DNA of 12,025 nt from JANOBJ01 sp031411575 (GCA_031411575.1 JANOBJ010000290.1:1-12025), one strand, 5' to 3'; counted from the first letter of the stretch, positions 1-6,454 are shown. Numbers and translations: made by a program. Notes: generated from the sequence alone by a model not told the origin.

Positions 1-100
1 GCGTGTAGCGCGACAGCAGGCCGAAGCTCAGGGCTGCGGCGATCCACACGCTGCCGATACCGGCGATCAACGTGCCGACCAGGATTGCTACTAAAATCAT
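1..100 (-). CDS. ZIP-family metal transporter, N-terminal fragment
   Basis: Only the first 33 codons are in the window; the gene continues past the left edge. They read MILVAILVGTLIAGIGSVWI and then AAALSFGLLSRYT. This is one hydrophobic membrane segment of the kind that opens short bacterial ZIP (zinc/iron permease, GufA-like) transporters, whose N-termini often read like LLATLxAGxGSVWxAA. ZIP proteins carry divalent metals such as zinc into the cytoplasm through the inner membrane. The ATG at 98-100 is the only plausible in-frame start: reading back from it, the upstream codons contain no ATG, GTG or TTG. No Shine-Dalgarno lies at normal distance; a GGAGG on this strand is about 27 nt upstream. 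Oddly, the ATG lies inside a copy of the dispersed GCTAT-N7-GTAGC repeat (81-103), so the repeat supplies the first codons. The family call rests on the N-terminus alone, so another small membrane protein is possible. Confidence 0.6.
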   Translation of the reverse strand, partial: MILVAILVGTLIAGIGSVWIAAALSFGLLSRYT

Positions 101-103
101 AGC
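81..103 (-). repeat. Dispersed GCTAT-N7-RTAGC repeat copy over the ZIP start codon
   Basis: On the minus strand the sequence reads GCTAT, then seven bases (GATTTTA), then GTAGC, A and ATCC. It matches the intergenic copy at 2724-2746 in arm sequence, 7-nt spacer and the trailing A-ATC, with one arm mismatch (GTAGC for ATAGC). The start codon of the ZIP gene overlaps the left arm. Confidence 0.55.
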
Positions 104-156
104 TAACTGTGTCCATTTGACGGGGACCTCCCGCCATTTTCATCTCAAAACCCATG

Positions 157-182
157 AAAAAACCGCCCGCAGGCGGCTTCTT
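157..182 (-). terminator. Rho-independent terminator of the dienelactone hydrolase gene
   Basis: On the minus strand a CCGCC/GGCGG stem (163-167 with 172-176, 4-nt loop) is followed by six T (plus-strand A157-A162). It lies about 50 nt after the stop codon of the dienelactone hydrolase gene and before the ZIP gene on the same strand, so it probably separates the two transcripts. Confidence 0.75.
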
Positions 183-227
183 CAGCACAGCTGGCTTTCG
201 GCCCGTCGGGGCCAGCCCGGGCGGTGT

Positions 228-1127
228 TCAGGCCACGCCGTGCTGCTTGAACCAGGCCAGCGCGCGCTTCCAGCCGTCTTCGGCCGGCTCTTTGCGAAAG
301 CTCGGCCGGTAGTCGGCGTGAAACGCATGCGGCGCATCGGGGTACACCACAAACTGCGATGCCTTGGCGGCGGCATTGCCGGTCGCCAGCACAGTTTTCA
401 TCTTATCAACCGTGTCAAGGGGTATGCCGGTGTCGGCGGCGCCATACAGGCCGAGCACCGGGCCGTTGAGGCCAGCTGCCACATCCACCGGGTTCCTGGG
501 GGTCAAGTCGTTTTGGGCACCCACGAGTCGGCCGTACCACGCCACGCCGGCCAAGATGTTCTTGCTGTGGGCTGCATACAGCCAGGTCTGGCGGCCCCCC
601 CAGCAAAAGCCGGTGATGCCCACTTTGGAGACGTCGCCGCCGTTGGCGCCGGCCCACTTGACGGTGGCGTCCAGGTCGGCCATGACCTGCCGGTCGGGCA
701 CCTTGGAGACGACTTCTGCAATCAGCTTGGCCACTTCGCCGTAGCTGGACGGGTCGCCCTCGCGCGCAAACAGTTCGGGCGCAATGGCCAGGTAGCCGGC
801 TTTGGCGAAGCGGCGGGCGGTGTCGGCGATGTACTCGTGCACGCCGAAGATTTCCTGGATCACCAGCACCACCGGCAGGCCGGTCTTGCCCGCGGGCGCG
901 GCGCGGTAGGCCGGCAGCTTGAAGCCGTTGACCTCGATCGTGACCTCGCCGGCAGTCAGGCCGTCGGCCGGCGTCTTGATGGCGGTTTGCGCCATGATCG
1001 GCAGCGCCGTGGCAGCGTAGCCCACGCCCAGCGCCGTCTTGAGCGCGGTGCGGCGGGTAGCGCCGGCCTCGGTGGTCTGGCCGGGCAGCAGGCTGTTGAA
1101 TTCGGCTTTCAGGTCTTCGCGCAACAT
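228..1127 (-). CDS. Dienelactone hydrolase family protein, Tat-exported
   Basis: The 299-residue protein is an alpha/beta-hydrolase of the dienelactone hydrolase (carboxymethylenebutenolidase) family. These enzymes open lactone or ester bonds using a Cys-Asp-His triad. Visible here are E92 in QEIFGV, nucleophile C175 in GFCWGG, D232 in GAADTGIP and H267 in PDAPHAF, so all key residues are present. The N-terminus has a twin-arginine signal: a long polar stretch, TRRTALK at 24-30, a hydrophobic segment, and a likely cleavage after A46 (PIMA/Q). The mature enzyme therefore probably acts in the periplasm, unlike the cytosolic enzyme of chlorocatechol pathways. The ATG at 1127 is chosen over the upstream in-frame start at 1175 because AGGAG lies 8 nt before it. 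It is divergent from the tautomerase gene and has its own terminator. The true substrate is unknown; no catechol-pathway genes are nearby. Confidence 0.9.
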   Translation of the reverse strand: MLREDLKAEFNSLLPGQTTEAGATRRTALKTALGVGYAATALPIMAQTAIKTPADGLTAGEVTIEVNGFKLPAYRAAPAGKTGLPVVLVIQEIFGVHEYIADTARRFAKAGYLAIAPELFAREGDPSSYGEVAKLIAEVVSKVPDRQVMADLDATVKWAGANGGDVSKVGITGFCWGGRQTWLYAAHSKNILAGVAWYGRLVGAQNDLTPRNPVDVAAGLNGPVLGLYGAADTGIPLDTVDKMKTVLATGNAAAKASQFVVYPDAPHAFHADYRPSFRKEPAEDGWKRALAWFKQHGVA

Positions 1128-1324
1128 GGGGGGTACTCCTGCGGATGGGTTGGGGATCGGAATGTGAATGGGCAAGGCGCCGCTGCGTCAACAACGGCCC
1201 ATCAAACCGGGGCCGGGCGGAGTTTAGACTCGGCTCAAATCCGGTGTGCGGCAGCGGGATTGCACCGCCCACGCGACCCGCTACACGCCCACCGCCTTGT
1301 TGAACCCCCACCCAGGAGCGCACC

Positions 1325-1513
1325 ATGCCCACCATTCGTGTCGAAATGTTCGAGGGCCGCACCCCCGAGCAGAAGAAAAACCTGGTTCACGCCCTCACCC
1401 AGGCCGTGGTGGAGACGCTGGGCAGCAAGCCCGAGGGCGTGGACATCATCCTGTACGACATCAAGAAGACCGACTGGGCCACCGGCGGCGAGCTGTGGTC
1501 GGAGAAAAAGTAA
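1325..1513 (+). CDS. 4-oxalocrotonate tautomerase-like protein
   Basis: This 62-codon gene begins Met-Pro, giving an N-terminal Pro1 after methionine removal; Pro1 is the catalytic base of the tautomerase superfamily. It aligns without gaps to classic 4-oxalocrotonate tautomerase: P1, the EGR motif with R11, EQK at 14-16 and GGE at 53-55. Two active-site positions differ: Arg39 is Asp and Phe50 is Trp (the DWATGG stretch). Trp at 50 is common in relatives, whereas loss of Arg39 makes true 4-oxalocrotonate activity doubtful. Such small proteins act as homo-hexamers (or pairs of trimers) in the cytoplasm. AGGAG lies 6 nt before the ATG. It is divergent from the dienelactone hydrolase gene, but there is no meta-cleavage pathway around it, so its substrate cannot be named. 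Confidence 0.9.
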   Translation: MPTIRVEMFEGRTPEQKKNLVHALTQAVVETLGSKPEGVDIILYDIKKTDWATGGELWSEKK

Positions 1514-1558
1514 CGTTCGCGTAAAGCCTGGGCAAAGTTCGCCCCATAAGCCGACCAA

Positions 1559-1570
1559 AACCCCGGGGTT
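1559..1570. repeat. 12-bp perfect palindrome upstream of the lipoprotein gene
   Basis: AACCCCGGGGTT is a perfect palindrome in the gap between the tautomerase and lipoprotein genes, about 50 nt before the lipoprotein start. It could be an operator or part of the tautomerase gene's 3' end. It has no loop and no T tract, so it is not a normal terminator. Chance is also possible in GC-rich DNA. Confidence 0.25.
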
Positions 1571-1606
1571 GGAGGCAACGCTCTACGCGCCGCCCGCGCC
1601 TGCCGC

Positions 1607-1612
1607 TACCAT
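1607..1612 (+). promoter_or_regulatory. Candidate -10 element placed for a leaderless transcript
   Basis: TACCAT ends exactly 6 nt before the ATG at 1619, so transcription would start at or next to the A of the start codon. No Shine-Dalgarno lies between them; the nearest GGAGG is about 43 nt upstream. No -35 match is seen. The same spacing is found before polA and the DUF2782 gene. Confidence 0.3.
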
Positions 1613-1618
1613 GCGCCG

Positions 1619-2683
1619 ATGACGTCCCTACCCCTGCTCCGCCGTGCCGCCCTGACCGCCACCGCGCTGGCCACTGTGTGGTGGCTTTCTGCCTGCGGCA
1701 GCGCCGCACAGCCACTGCCCGACAACAGCCCCAACGCCGCGCTGGCGCAGCGTGAGGCCACGCGCACCTCCAGCCTGAGCGCGGCCTTGGCGATGCCGGA
1801 CGCCAGCGCCTACGAGACCCGTTACCTGCACTGGGACGACACCGCGCGCAACCGGCCGGTGCTGGCCAAGCTCTACCTGCCCAAGCCGGCCGCGGGCGGC
1901 CAGCCGGTGCCGCTGGTGGTGTTCTCGCACGGCATTGGCGGCTCGCGCGAAGGCTACTCGTACATGGGCAAGTACTGGGCCGCCAACGGCTACGCCAGCC
2001 TGCACCTTCAGCACGCGGGCAGCGACCGCAGCCTGTGGAGCGGCAATGTGCTGTCGATGGTGTCGCGACTGCAGTCGGCCGCCACCGAAACCGAGGCCAT
2101 CGACCGCGTGCGCGACCTGAGCTTTGCGCTCGACCAAGTGCTGGGCTCGCCCGAGCTGGCGCCGCGCCTGGACGCGCGCCGCATCGTCGCGGCCGGGCAT
2201 TCCTACGGCGCCAACACCTCGCTGCTGGCAGCGGGCGCCCGCGTCGAGCGCAGCAGCGGCGCGCTGGCCTTTGGCGATCCGCGCATCAAGGCGGCGGTCA
2301 TCATCAGCGCGCCGCCGTTCTACGGCCAGGGTGACCCCGAGGCCATCCTGATGGGCATCCGCATCCCGACGCTGCACATCACCAGCACCGGCGACGCCAT
2401 CCAGATCCCCGGCTACTACTCAGGCCTCGAAGACCGCACCAAAGTCTACGAAGCCACCGGCGGCGCGGTGAAGGCGCTGGCGGTGTTCAAGGACGGCTCG
2501 CACAGCATGTTCACCGACCGGCTGCGCACCGGTGGCGATGCGCTGAACCCGCAGGTCAAGTCAGCCACCCGCGACCTGGCGCTGGCGTTCTTCAGCGCCG
2601 TGTTCGACGGCCGTACCGAAGCCTTCGCCGACTGGCCCAAACGCCACGCGCCGCTGCTGGCGCGGTTTGAACAGAAATTTTGA
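1619..2683 (+). CDS. Alpha/beta-hydrolase lipoprotein
   Basis: The 354-residue protein starts with a signal peptide ending in the lipobox LSAC (C26), so it is probably lipidated and anchored in the cell envelope. The rest is an alpha/beta-hydrolase related to the predicted dienelactone hydrolase / platelet-activating-factor acetylhydrolase group. It has an oxyanion region SHGIGGSREGY (H104-G105), nucleophile S195 in AAGHSYGAN, acid D259 in TSTGD and catalytic H295 in DGSHSMF. The complete triad suggests an active esterase or lipase-like enzyme; the substrate is unknown. The start at 1619 gives a clean signal peptide. An out-of-frame ATG at 1611 opens a three-codon ORF (ATG CGC CGA TGA) whose stop overlaps this start. 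No Shine-Dalgarno is present. It lies 105 nt after the tautomerase gene on the same strand and converges on the toxin gene. The fold call is firm; the precise family is less so. Confidence 0.85.
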   Translation: MTSLPLLRRAALTATALATVWWLSACGSAAQPLPDNSPNAALAQREATRTSSLSAALAMPDASAYETRYLHWDDTARNRPVLAKLYLPKPAAGGQPVPLVVFSHGIGGSREGYSYMGKYWAANGYASLHLQHAGSDRSLWSGNVLSMVSRLQSAATETEAIDRVRDLSFALDQVLGSPELAPRLDARRIVAAGHSYGANTSLLAAGARVERSSGALAFGDPRIKAAVIISAPPFYGQGDPEAILMGIRIPTLHITSTGDAIQIPGYYSGLEDRTKVYEATGGAVKALAVFKDGSHSMFTDRLRTGGDALNPQVKSATRDLALAFFSAVFDGRTEAFADWPKRHAPLLARFEQKF

Positions 2684-2721
2684 GTGTTTCAGGCCTGTGG
2701 TGCGCATCATCTGGTCATAGT

Positions 2722-2750
2722 TTGCTATATATATTATAGCAATCAAGCGC
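2722..2750 (+). repeat. Dispersed AT-rich inverted repeat, intergenic copy
   Basis: Eight-base arms TTGCTATA (2722-2729) and TATAGCAA (2735-2742) flank a 5-nt AT loop, followed by TCAAGCGC. Written by its core it is GCTAT-N7-ATAGC-A-ATCAAGCGC. It is a sharp AT island in GC-rich DNA, 40 nt after the lipoprotein stop codon. From memory, such ATAGC-type elements recur in Comamonadaceae genomes; no transposase is present. It has no T tract, so I do not call it a terminator. Confidence 0.7.
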
Positions 2751-2803
2751 CGGTATGGATCCGTGCGCAGCAAGGCAGCGTTAGCCTGAAAAAGCTCAGA
2801 CCA

Positions 2804-2845
2804 GGGGGCTTGAGCCCCTCGACATGCGCGCATCCAAGCATGCGC
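2804..2845. other. Hairpins in the convergent intergenic gap
   Basis: The gap 2684-2882 between the convergent lipoprotein and toxin genes has no gene. Besides the AT repeat it holds a GGGGCT/AGCCCC inverted repeat (2805-2810 with 2813-2818) and a GCGCAT/ATGCGC inverted repeat (2828-2833 with 2840-2845, 6-nt loop). Neither has a T tract on either strand. They may help end the two convergent transcripts, but that is inference. Confidence 0.3.
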
Positions 2846-2882
2846 CCCTACTCATGCACTTCGAACGGGACGCTGTCGTTTG

Positions 2883-3227
2883 TCAGCCGAACAGCAGCGG
2901 TTTCCAGCGATCCGCCAACTGTGCCCTGTCCCCGGCGGCGAGTCGTCCGACACGCTTGAGAATCAGCCGCTGGTCCAGGGTGAAAAGCTTGAGGCGAATC
3001 ACGCAATCGCCGGGCAAACCTGCGGCGTCGAGATCAGCAATGGGTACATCGCCGGGCCACGTCGATTGCTCCGCGCTGGTGATCATGGCCATGACGGCAT
3101 GGCCCGTACCTTGATTGAAAGTGGTACTTGAGAGCACCAATGCCGGCCGGCGCTTGGTTGTGGCGCGGTCGGTGAAAGGAAACGGCACCACAGCAATGTC
3201 GAACTCGACCATCTGGATCGCCGACAT
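2883..3227 (-). CDS. MazF/PemK-family toxin (endoribonuclease)
   Basis: The 114-residue protein is a type II toxin of the MazF/PemK family, which cut mRNA in the cytoplasm and stop growth unless bound by the antitoxin. It opens with the typical FDIAVVPFPFTD strand, followed by KRRPALVLSS (25-34). R27 and T50 (ITS) sit 23 residues apart, the same spacing as the catalytic Arg29/Thr52 of E. coli MazF, so it looks active. A longer frame opens at 3269, but the start at 3227 is preferred: it shares one base with the antitoxin stop (TGATG), has AAGGA about 7 nt upstream inside the antitoxin gene, and starts at the conserved domain. The overlap implies translational coupling. It follows the antitoxin gene in a two-gene operon downstream of polA and converges on the lipoprotein gene. 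Confidence 0.9.
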   Translation of the reverse strand: MSAIQMVEFDIAVVPFPFTDRATTKRRPALVLSSTTFNQGTGHAVMAMITSAEQSTWPGDVPIADLDAAGLPGDCVIRLKLFTLDQRLILKRVGRLAAGDRAQLADRWKPLLFG

Positions 3228-3454
3228 CACAGGTCCTTGAACGCTGCGTCGTCCGCGGCGCTCGACCACTCTTCCAGCGTGCCCTCCAGCGCCTGCGCGA
3301 ACGCCAGGTCGAGCGGGCTTGTCCGGCGCAGCTTCACCTCGCCGTTTTCGATCTCGAAGCCCACCAGATCGCCCGCCTTCAACTGCAGGGCCTTGCGCAC
3401 CGGCGTGGGCACGGTAGCCTGGAATTTCGATGTGAGCTTGGAGGTATGGAGCAT
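3227..3454 (-). CDS. MazE-like antitoxin, SpoVT-AbrB DNA-binding family
   Basis: The 75-residue protein has an N-terminal swapped-hairpin AbrB domain (about residues 1-48): SKLTSKFQATVPTPVRKALQLKAGD and GFEIENGEVKLRR, each part highly typical. The acidic tail (LEGTLEEWSSAADDAAFKDL region, cut here for length) would wrap and neutralise the toxin. Such antitoxins bind their own promoter with the toxin as co-repressor. It precedes the MazF-like gene with a one-base overlap. Its start at 3454 has no Shine-Dalgarno; the short leader is instead filled by two tandem GTAATAMC units. It could also be classed as PrlF-like from the LTSKFQATVP signature, but the partner is MazF/PemK type, not YhaV as far as I can tell. 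Confidence 0.88.
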   Translation of the reverse strand: MLHTSKLTSKFQATVPTPVRKALQLKAGDLVGFEIENGEVKLRRTSPLDLAFAQALEGTLEEWSSAADDAAFKDL

Positions 3455-3470
3455 GGTATTACGTTATTAC
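3455..3470 (-). promoter_or_regulatory. Tandem GTAATAMC repeat in the antitoxin leader, likely operator
   Basis: On the minus strand two 8-bp units, GTAATAAC and GTAATACC, lie directly before the antitoxin ATG and just downstream of the predicted -10. Binding there by the AbrB-type antitoxin would block transcription, fitting autoregulation of such modules. The operator role is inferred from position and repetition only. Confidence 0.45.
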
Positions 3471-3479
3471 AAGAGTAGA

Positions 3480-3488
3480 AGTATACCA
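3480..3488 (-). promoter_or_regulatory. Extended -10 promoter of the toxin-antitoxin operon
   Basis: TGG-TATACT on the minus strand matches an extended -10 (TGN plus five of six bases of TATAAT). No good -35 lies 17 nt upstream, as expected for extended -10 promoters. Transcription would start near 3473, giving a leader of about 19 nt. Confidence 0.5.
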
Positions 3489-3522
3489 ATGCCCCATTCC
3501 GTGTGGCAGGGCCCAACACCCC

Positions 3523-6390
3523 TCAGTGCGCCTGATCCCAGTTGGGCCCCACGCCCACCTCGGCCAGCAGCGGCACCTTGAGTTGCGCCACGCCCGCCAT
3601 CAGGCGTGGAATCTCGGTTTTGAGCCAGTCCACTTCGCCTTCGGGCACCTCGAACACCAGTTCGTCGTGCACCTGCATGATCATTTTGGTGCCACGCTTT
3701 TCGGCGTCGAGCACCTGTTGCACCGCGTTCATGCTGAGCTTGATGAGGTCGGCCGCGGTGCCCTGCATGGGGGCGTTGATGGCGGCGCGTTCGGCGCCGC
3801 TGCGGCGCGGGCCATTGGGCGAGTTGATCTCGGGCAGGTACAGGCGCCGGCCGAACACAGTCTCCACGTAGCCCTTGCTTTTGGCGGACAGGCGGGTCTC
3901 GTCCATGTAGCGTTTCACGCCCGCAAAGCGTTGGAAATACCGCTCGATGTAGTTCTTGGCCGCCGTGTTGTCGATGGTGAGCGCGCGCGCGAGGCCGTAG
4001 CTGCTCATGCCGTAGATCAGCCCGAAGTTGATGACCTTGGCGTAGCGCCGCTGCTCGCTGCTGACCTGATCCACTGCCACCCCAAACACCTCGGCGGCGG
4101 TGGCGCGGTGCACGTCCAGGCCCTCGTGAAAGGCGCGCAGCAGGGCCTCGTCCTCGCTGATATGCGCCATGATGCGCAGCTCGATCTGGCTGTAGTCGGC
4201 GCTGGCGATCAGGTGGCCGGCGGGCGCCACAAATGCCTCGCGCACGCGCCGGCCTTCGGCGGTGCGGATCGGGATGTTCTGCAGGTTGGGGTCGTTGCTC
4301 GACAGGCGGCCAGTCACGGCCACGGCCTGCGCGTAGTGCGTGTGCACGCGGCCGGTGCGCGGATGCGCCATCTGCGCGAGTTTGTCGGTGTAGGTACCCT
4401 TGAGCTTGGACAGGCCGCGGTGCTCCAGGATCTTGGCCGGCAGCGGGTAGTCTTCGGCCAGTTTTTCCAGCACTTCTTCGTCGGTGCTGGGTGCGCCGGT
4501 CGCGGTCTTCTTCACCACGGGCAGGCCCAGCTTGGTGAAAAAGATCTCGCCGATCTGCTTCGGGCTGCCGAGGTTGAACGGCTGACCCGCCAGCTCATGC
4601 GCCTCCTTTTCCAGCTGCATGATGCGGCCGCCGAGTTCATGGCTCTGCGCGGCCAGGGTCGGCGCGTCGATCAGCACGCCGTTGCGCTCAATGCGGTAGA
4701 GCGTCTCGCTGCTGGCCATTTCCAGCTCATAGACAAAGCGCAGCTTGGCGTCTTTTTCCAGCAGCGGCCACAGCGCGCGGTGCACGTCCAGCGTCTGGTC
4801 GGAGTCTTCGCACGAGTACTCGGCGGCCTTGGCCACATCGACCTGCGCAAACGGAATCTGGTGCGCGCCCTTGCCGCACAGGTCTTCGTAGCTGATGCCG
4901 GTGCGGCCCAGGTGCCGCTCGGCCAGGCTGCTCAAGCCGTGCGGCTTGTGCACCTCGAGCACATAGCTTTGCAGCATGGTGTCGTGCGCGTAGCCCTGCA
5001 CCTCGATGCCGTGGTTGGCGAATACGTGGCGGTCGTACTTGACGTGCTGGCCCAGCTTCTTCTTCGCGGGGTTTTCAAGCCAGGGCTTGAGCCTGGCCAG
5101 CACCGCGTCGAACGGCAGCTGCTCGGGCGCGTCCGGCCCGGCGTGCCGGAGCGGGATGTAGGCCGCCTCGCCCGGCGTCACGCTGAAACTGATGCCCACA
5201 ATCTCGGCGCGCATCTCGTCGAGCGAGGTGGTTTCGGTGTCCACCGCCACCAGCTCGGCGGCCTGCACCTTCGCGAGCCAGGCGTCAAACGCGTCCCAGG
5301 TGAGGATGGTGTCGTAGGCGACGGTGCTGACGCGCGTGGGCACCATTGCAACCGGCTCGTCAAACAGGCCCGGCTCGTTGTTGCGCGCGGTCGTGGGGGC
5401 CTTGCTGCTGTCGGCGGGCTCGGCCGCTGCGGTCTTGCCTTCCAGCGCCTTCGCTAGCCCCTTGAACCCATATTTCTCGTAAAAACCCTTCAACGTGCCC
5501 GTCTGCGGGTCGTTGATAGCTATCGAATCCATAGCAGGCAGACCCTCGATATAACCGTTCAAATCGCAGTCGGTCTTGATCGTCAGCAACTGGCGGCCGG
5601 TGGGCAGCCAGTCGAGCGCCTTGCGCAGGTTCTCGCCAGCCACGCCCTTGATCTGGTCGGCGTGGGCCACCACGCCCTCGAGCGAGCCGTATTCCTGCAG
5701 CCACTTGGCGGCGGTCTTGGGGCCGACTTTTTCGACACCGGGCACGTTGTCGATGGCGTCGCCCACCAGCGTCTGGTAGTCCACCATGAGGCGCGCCGGC
5801 ACGCCAAACTCGGCCTCCACGCCCGCGACATCGCGCTTCTTGCCGTTCATGGTGTCGATGATGGTGATGTGTTCATTCACCAACTGCGCCAGGTCCTTGT
5901 CGCCGCTGGAGACGATCACCTCAATGCCCTGCTGCGCCGCCGTCACCGCCAGCGTGCCGATCACGTCGTCAGCCTCCACGCCGGGCACGTCCAGCACGGT
6001 CCAGCCGAGTAGCCGCACCACCTCGTGGATGGGCTCGATCTGCGCGCGCAGGTCATCGGGCATGGGGCTGCGGTGCTGCTTGTATTCGGGGTAGATGGCA
6101 TCCCGGAAGGTCGGGCCCTTGGCGTCAAAAACGCAGGCGGCGTAGTCGGCACGCACCTCCTTGCGCAGGCTCTGCATCATGTTGACCATGCCGCGGATGG
6201 CGCCGGTGGCCGGGCTGGTGGGGTCGCCGGGCACCGCGCGCAGGTCGGGCATGGCGTGGAAAGCGCGGTACAGGTAGCTGGAGCCGTCCACCAGCAGCAG
6301 GGTCTTCCTGTCGGTTGCTGTGGCGGGTGACGTGTCGGTGGACGGATCGGGTGCGGGGACGTCGCGAGGGTCGGGGGTTTGGTCGCTCAT
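3523..6390 (-). CDS. polA: DNA polymerase I
   Basis: This is a full-length (955-residue) DNA polymerase I, which replaces RNA primers on the lagging strand and fills repair gaps. Three domains follow a Pro/Asp/Thr-rich leader of about 28 residues. The 5'-3' exonuclease covers roughly 29-300 (LLLVDGSSYLYRAFHA with D35, GVEADDVIGTLA, SSGDKDLAQLV, VGDAIDNVPGVEKVGPKTAA). The 3'-5' proofreading domain covers about 360-540 (VDTETTSLD with D384). The polymerase domain follows, with motif A SADYSQIELR (D732), O-helix RRYAKVINFGLIYGMS and motif C QVHDELVFE (D909). DTET is intact, so proofreading is probably active, unlike in Taq-type enzymes. ATG at 6390 is preferred over GTG at 6405 because it gives the usual MSD-type start; a CACAAT box sits 6 nt before it and no Shine-Dalgarno is visible for either. 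Residues 286-293 (AMDSIAIN) come from an in-frame copy of the AT-rich repeat. It is divergent from DUF2782-thrB. Confidence 0.97.
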   Translation of the reverse strand: MSDQTPDPRDVPAPDPSTDTSPATATDRKTLLLVDGSSYLYRAFHAMPDLRAVPGDPTSPATGAIRGMVNMMQSLRKEVRADYAACVFDAKGPTFRDAIYPEYKQHRSPMPDDLRAQIEPIHEVVRLLGWTVLDVPGVEADDVIGTLAVTAAQQGIEVIVSSGDKDLAQLVNEHITIIDTMNGKKRDVAGVEAEFGVPARLMVDYQTLVGDAIDNVPGVEKVGPKTAAKWLQEYGSLEGVVAHADQIKGVAGENLRKALDWLPTGRQLLTIKTDCDLNGYIEGLPAMDSIAINDPQTGTLKGFYEKYGFKGLAKALEGKTAAAEPADSSKAPTTARNNEPGLFDEPVAMVPTRVSTVAYDTILTWDAFDAWLAKVQAAELVAVDTETTSLDEMRAEIVGISFSVTPGEAAYIPLRHAGPDAPEQLPFDAVLARLKPWLENPAKKKLGQHVKYDRHVFANHGIEVQGYAHDTMLQSYVLEVHKPHGLSSLAERHLGRTGISYEDLCGKGAHQIPFAQVDVAKAAEYSCEDSDQTLDVHRALWPLLEKDAKLRFVYELEMASSETLYRIERNGVLIDAPTLAAQSHELGGRIMQLEKEAHELAGQPFNLGSPKQIGEIFFTKLGLPVVKKTATGAPSTDEEVLEKLAEDYPLPAKILEHRGLSKLKGTYTDKLAQMAHPRTGRVHTHYAQAVAVTGRLSSNDPNLQNIPIRTAEGRRVREAFVAPAGHLIASADYSQIELRIMAHISEDEALLRAFHEGLDVHRATAAEVFGVAVDQVSSEQRRYAKVINFGLIYGMSSYGLARALTIDNTAAKNYIERYFQRFAGVKRYMDETRLSAKSKGYVETVFGRRLYLPEINSPNGPRRSGAERAAINAPMQGTAADLIKLSMNAVQQVLDAEKRGTKMIMQVHDELVFEVPEGEVDWLKTEIPRLMAGVAQLKVPLLAEVGVGPNWDQAH
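5513..5535 (-). repeat. Dispersed repeat copy inside polA
   Basis: On the minus strand GCTAT (5531-5535), a 7-nt spacer, ATAGC (5519-5523), T and ATCAA match the intergenic copy at 2724-2746 in both arms, spacer length and tail. It encodes AMDSIAIN in the linker between the two exonuclease domains of PolA and contains the palindrome GATAGCTATC (5515-5524). It is clearly richer in A+T than the surrounding coding sequence. Confidence 0.6.
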
Positions 6391-6396
6391 GGCGGG

Positions 6397-6402
6397 ATTG
6401 TG
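6397..6402 (-). promoter_or_regulatory. Candidate -10 element of polA
   Basis: CACAAT on the minus strand (four of six bases of TATAAT) ends exactly 6 nt before the polA ATG at 6390, with no Shine-Dalgarno between. The arrangement fits a leaderless transcript and mirrors the divergent DUF2782 gene. No clear -35 is seen. Confidence 0.3.
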
Positions 6403-6454
6403 CACCCCGCCACACGGGCTTGCCGCCGCTGCGGCGCTCCCCTGCCCGGCGCTC

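Noticed and set aside
1128..1324. Promoters in the gap between the dienelactone hydrolase and tautomerase genes
   Set aside because: A TTGACG on the minus strand has only a poor -10 (TTCACA or CACATT) at about 17-19 nt, and nothing clear is seen on the plus strand; too weak to annotate.
72..1622. 516-codon plus-strand open frame opposite the dienelactone hydrolase
   Set aside because: It overlaps the well-supported hydrolase on the other strand and the tautomerase in another frame; its composition is that of a shadow frame.
3487..3522. Terminator after polA
   Set aside because: A GTGT/ACAC inverted repeat around GGGCCC exists, but it has no T tract and poor stem continuity.
3526..5457. 643-codon plus-strand open frame antisense to polA
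   Set aside because: It is the complement of a strongly conserved polA and its product is His/Ala/Gly/Val-rich without any domain. Long antisense frames are usual in high-GC coding DNA.
6388..6405. GTG at 6405 as the polA start
   Set aside because: ATG at 6390 gives the usual N-terminus and has the CACAAT-N6-ATG layout; the GTG adds only five residues and has no clear ribosome binding site.
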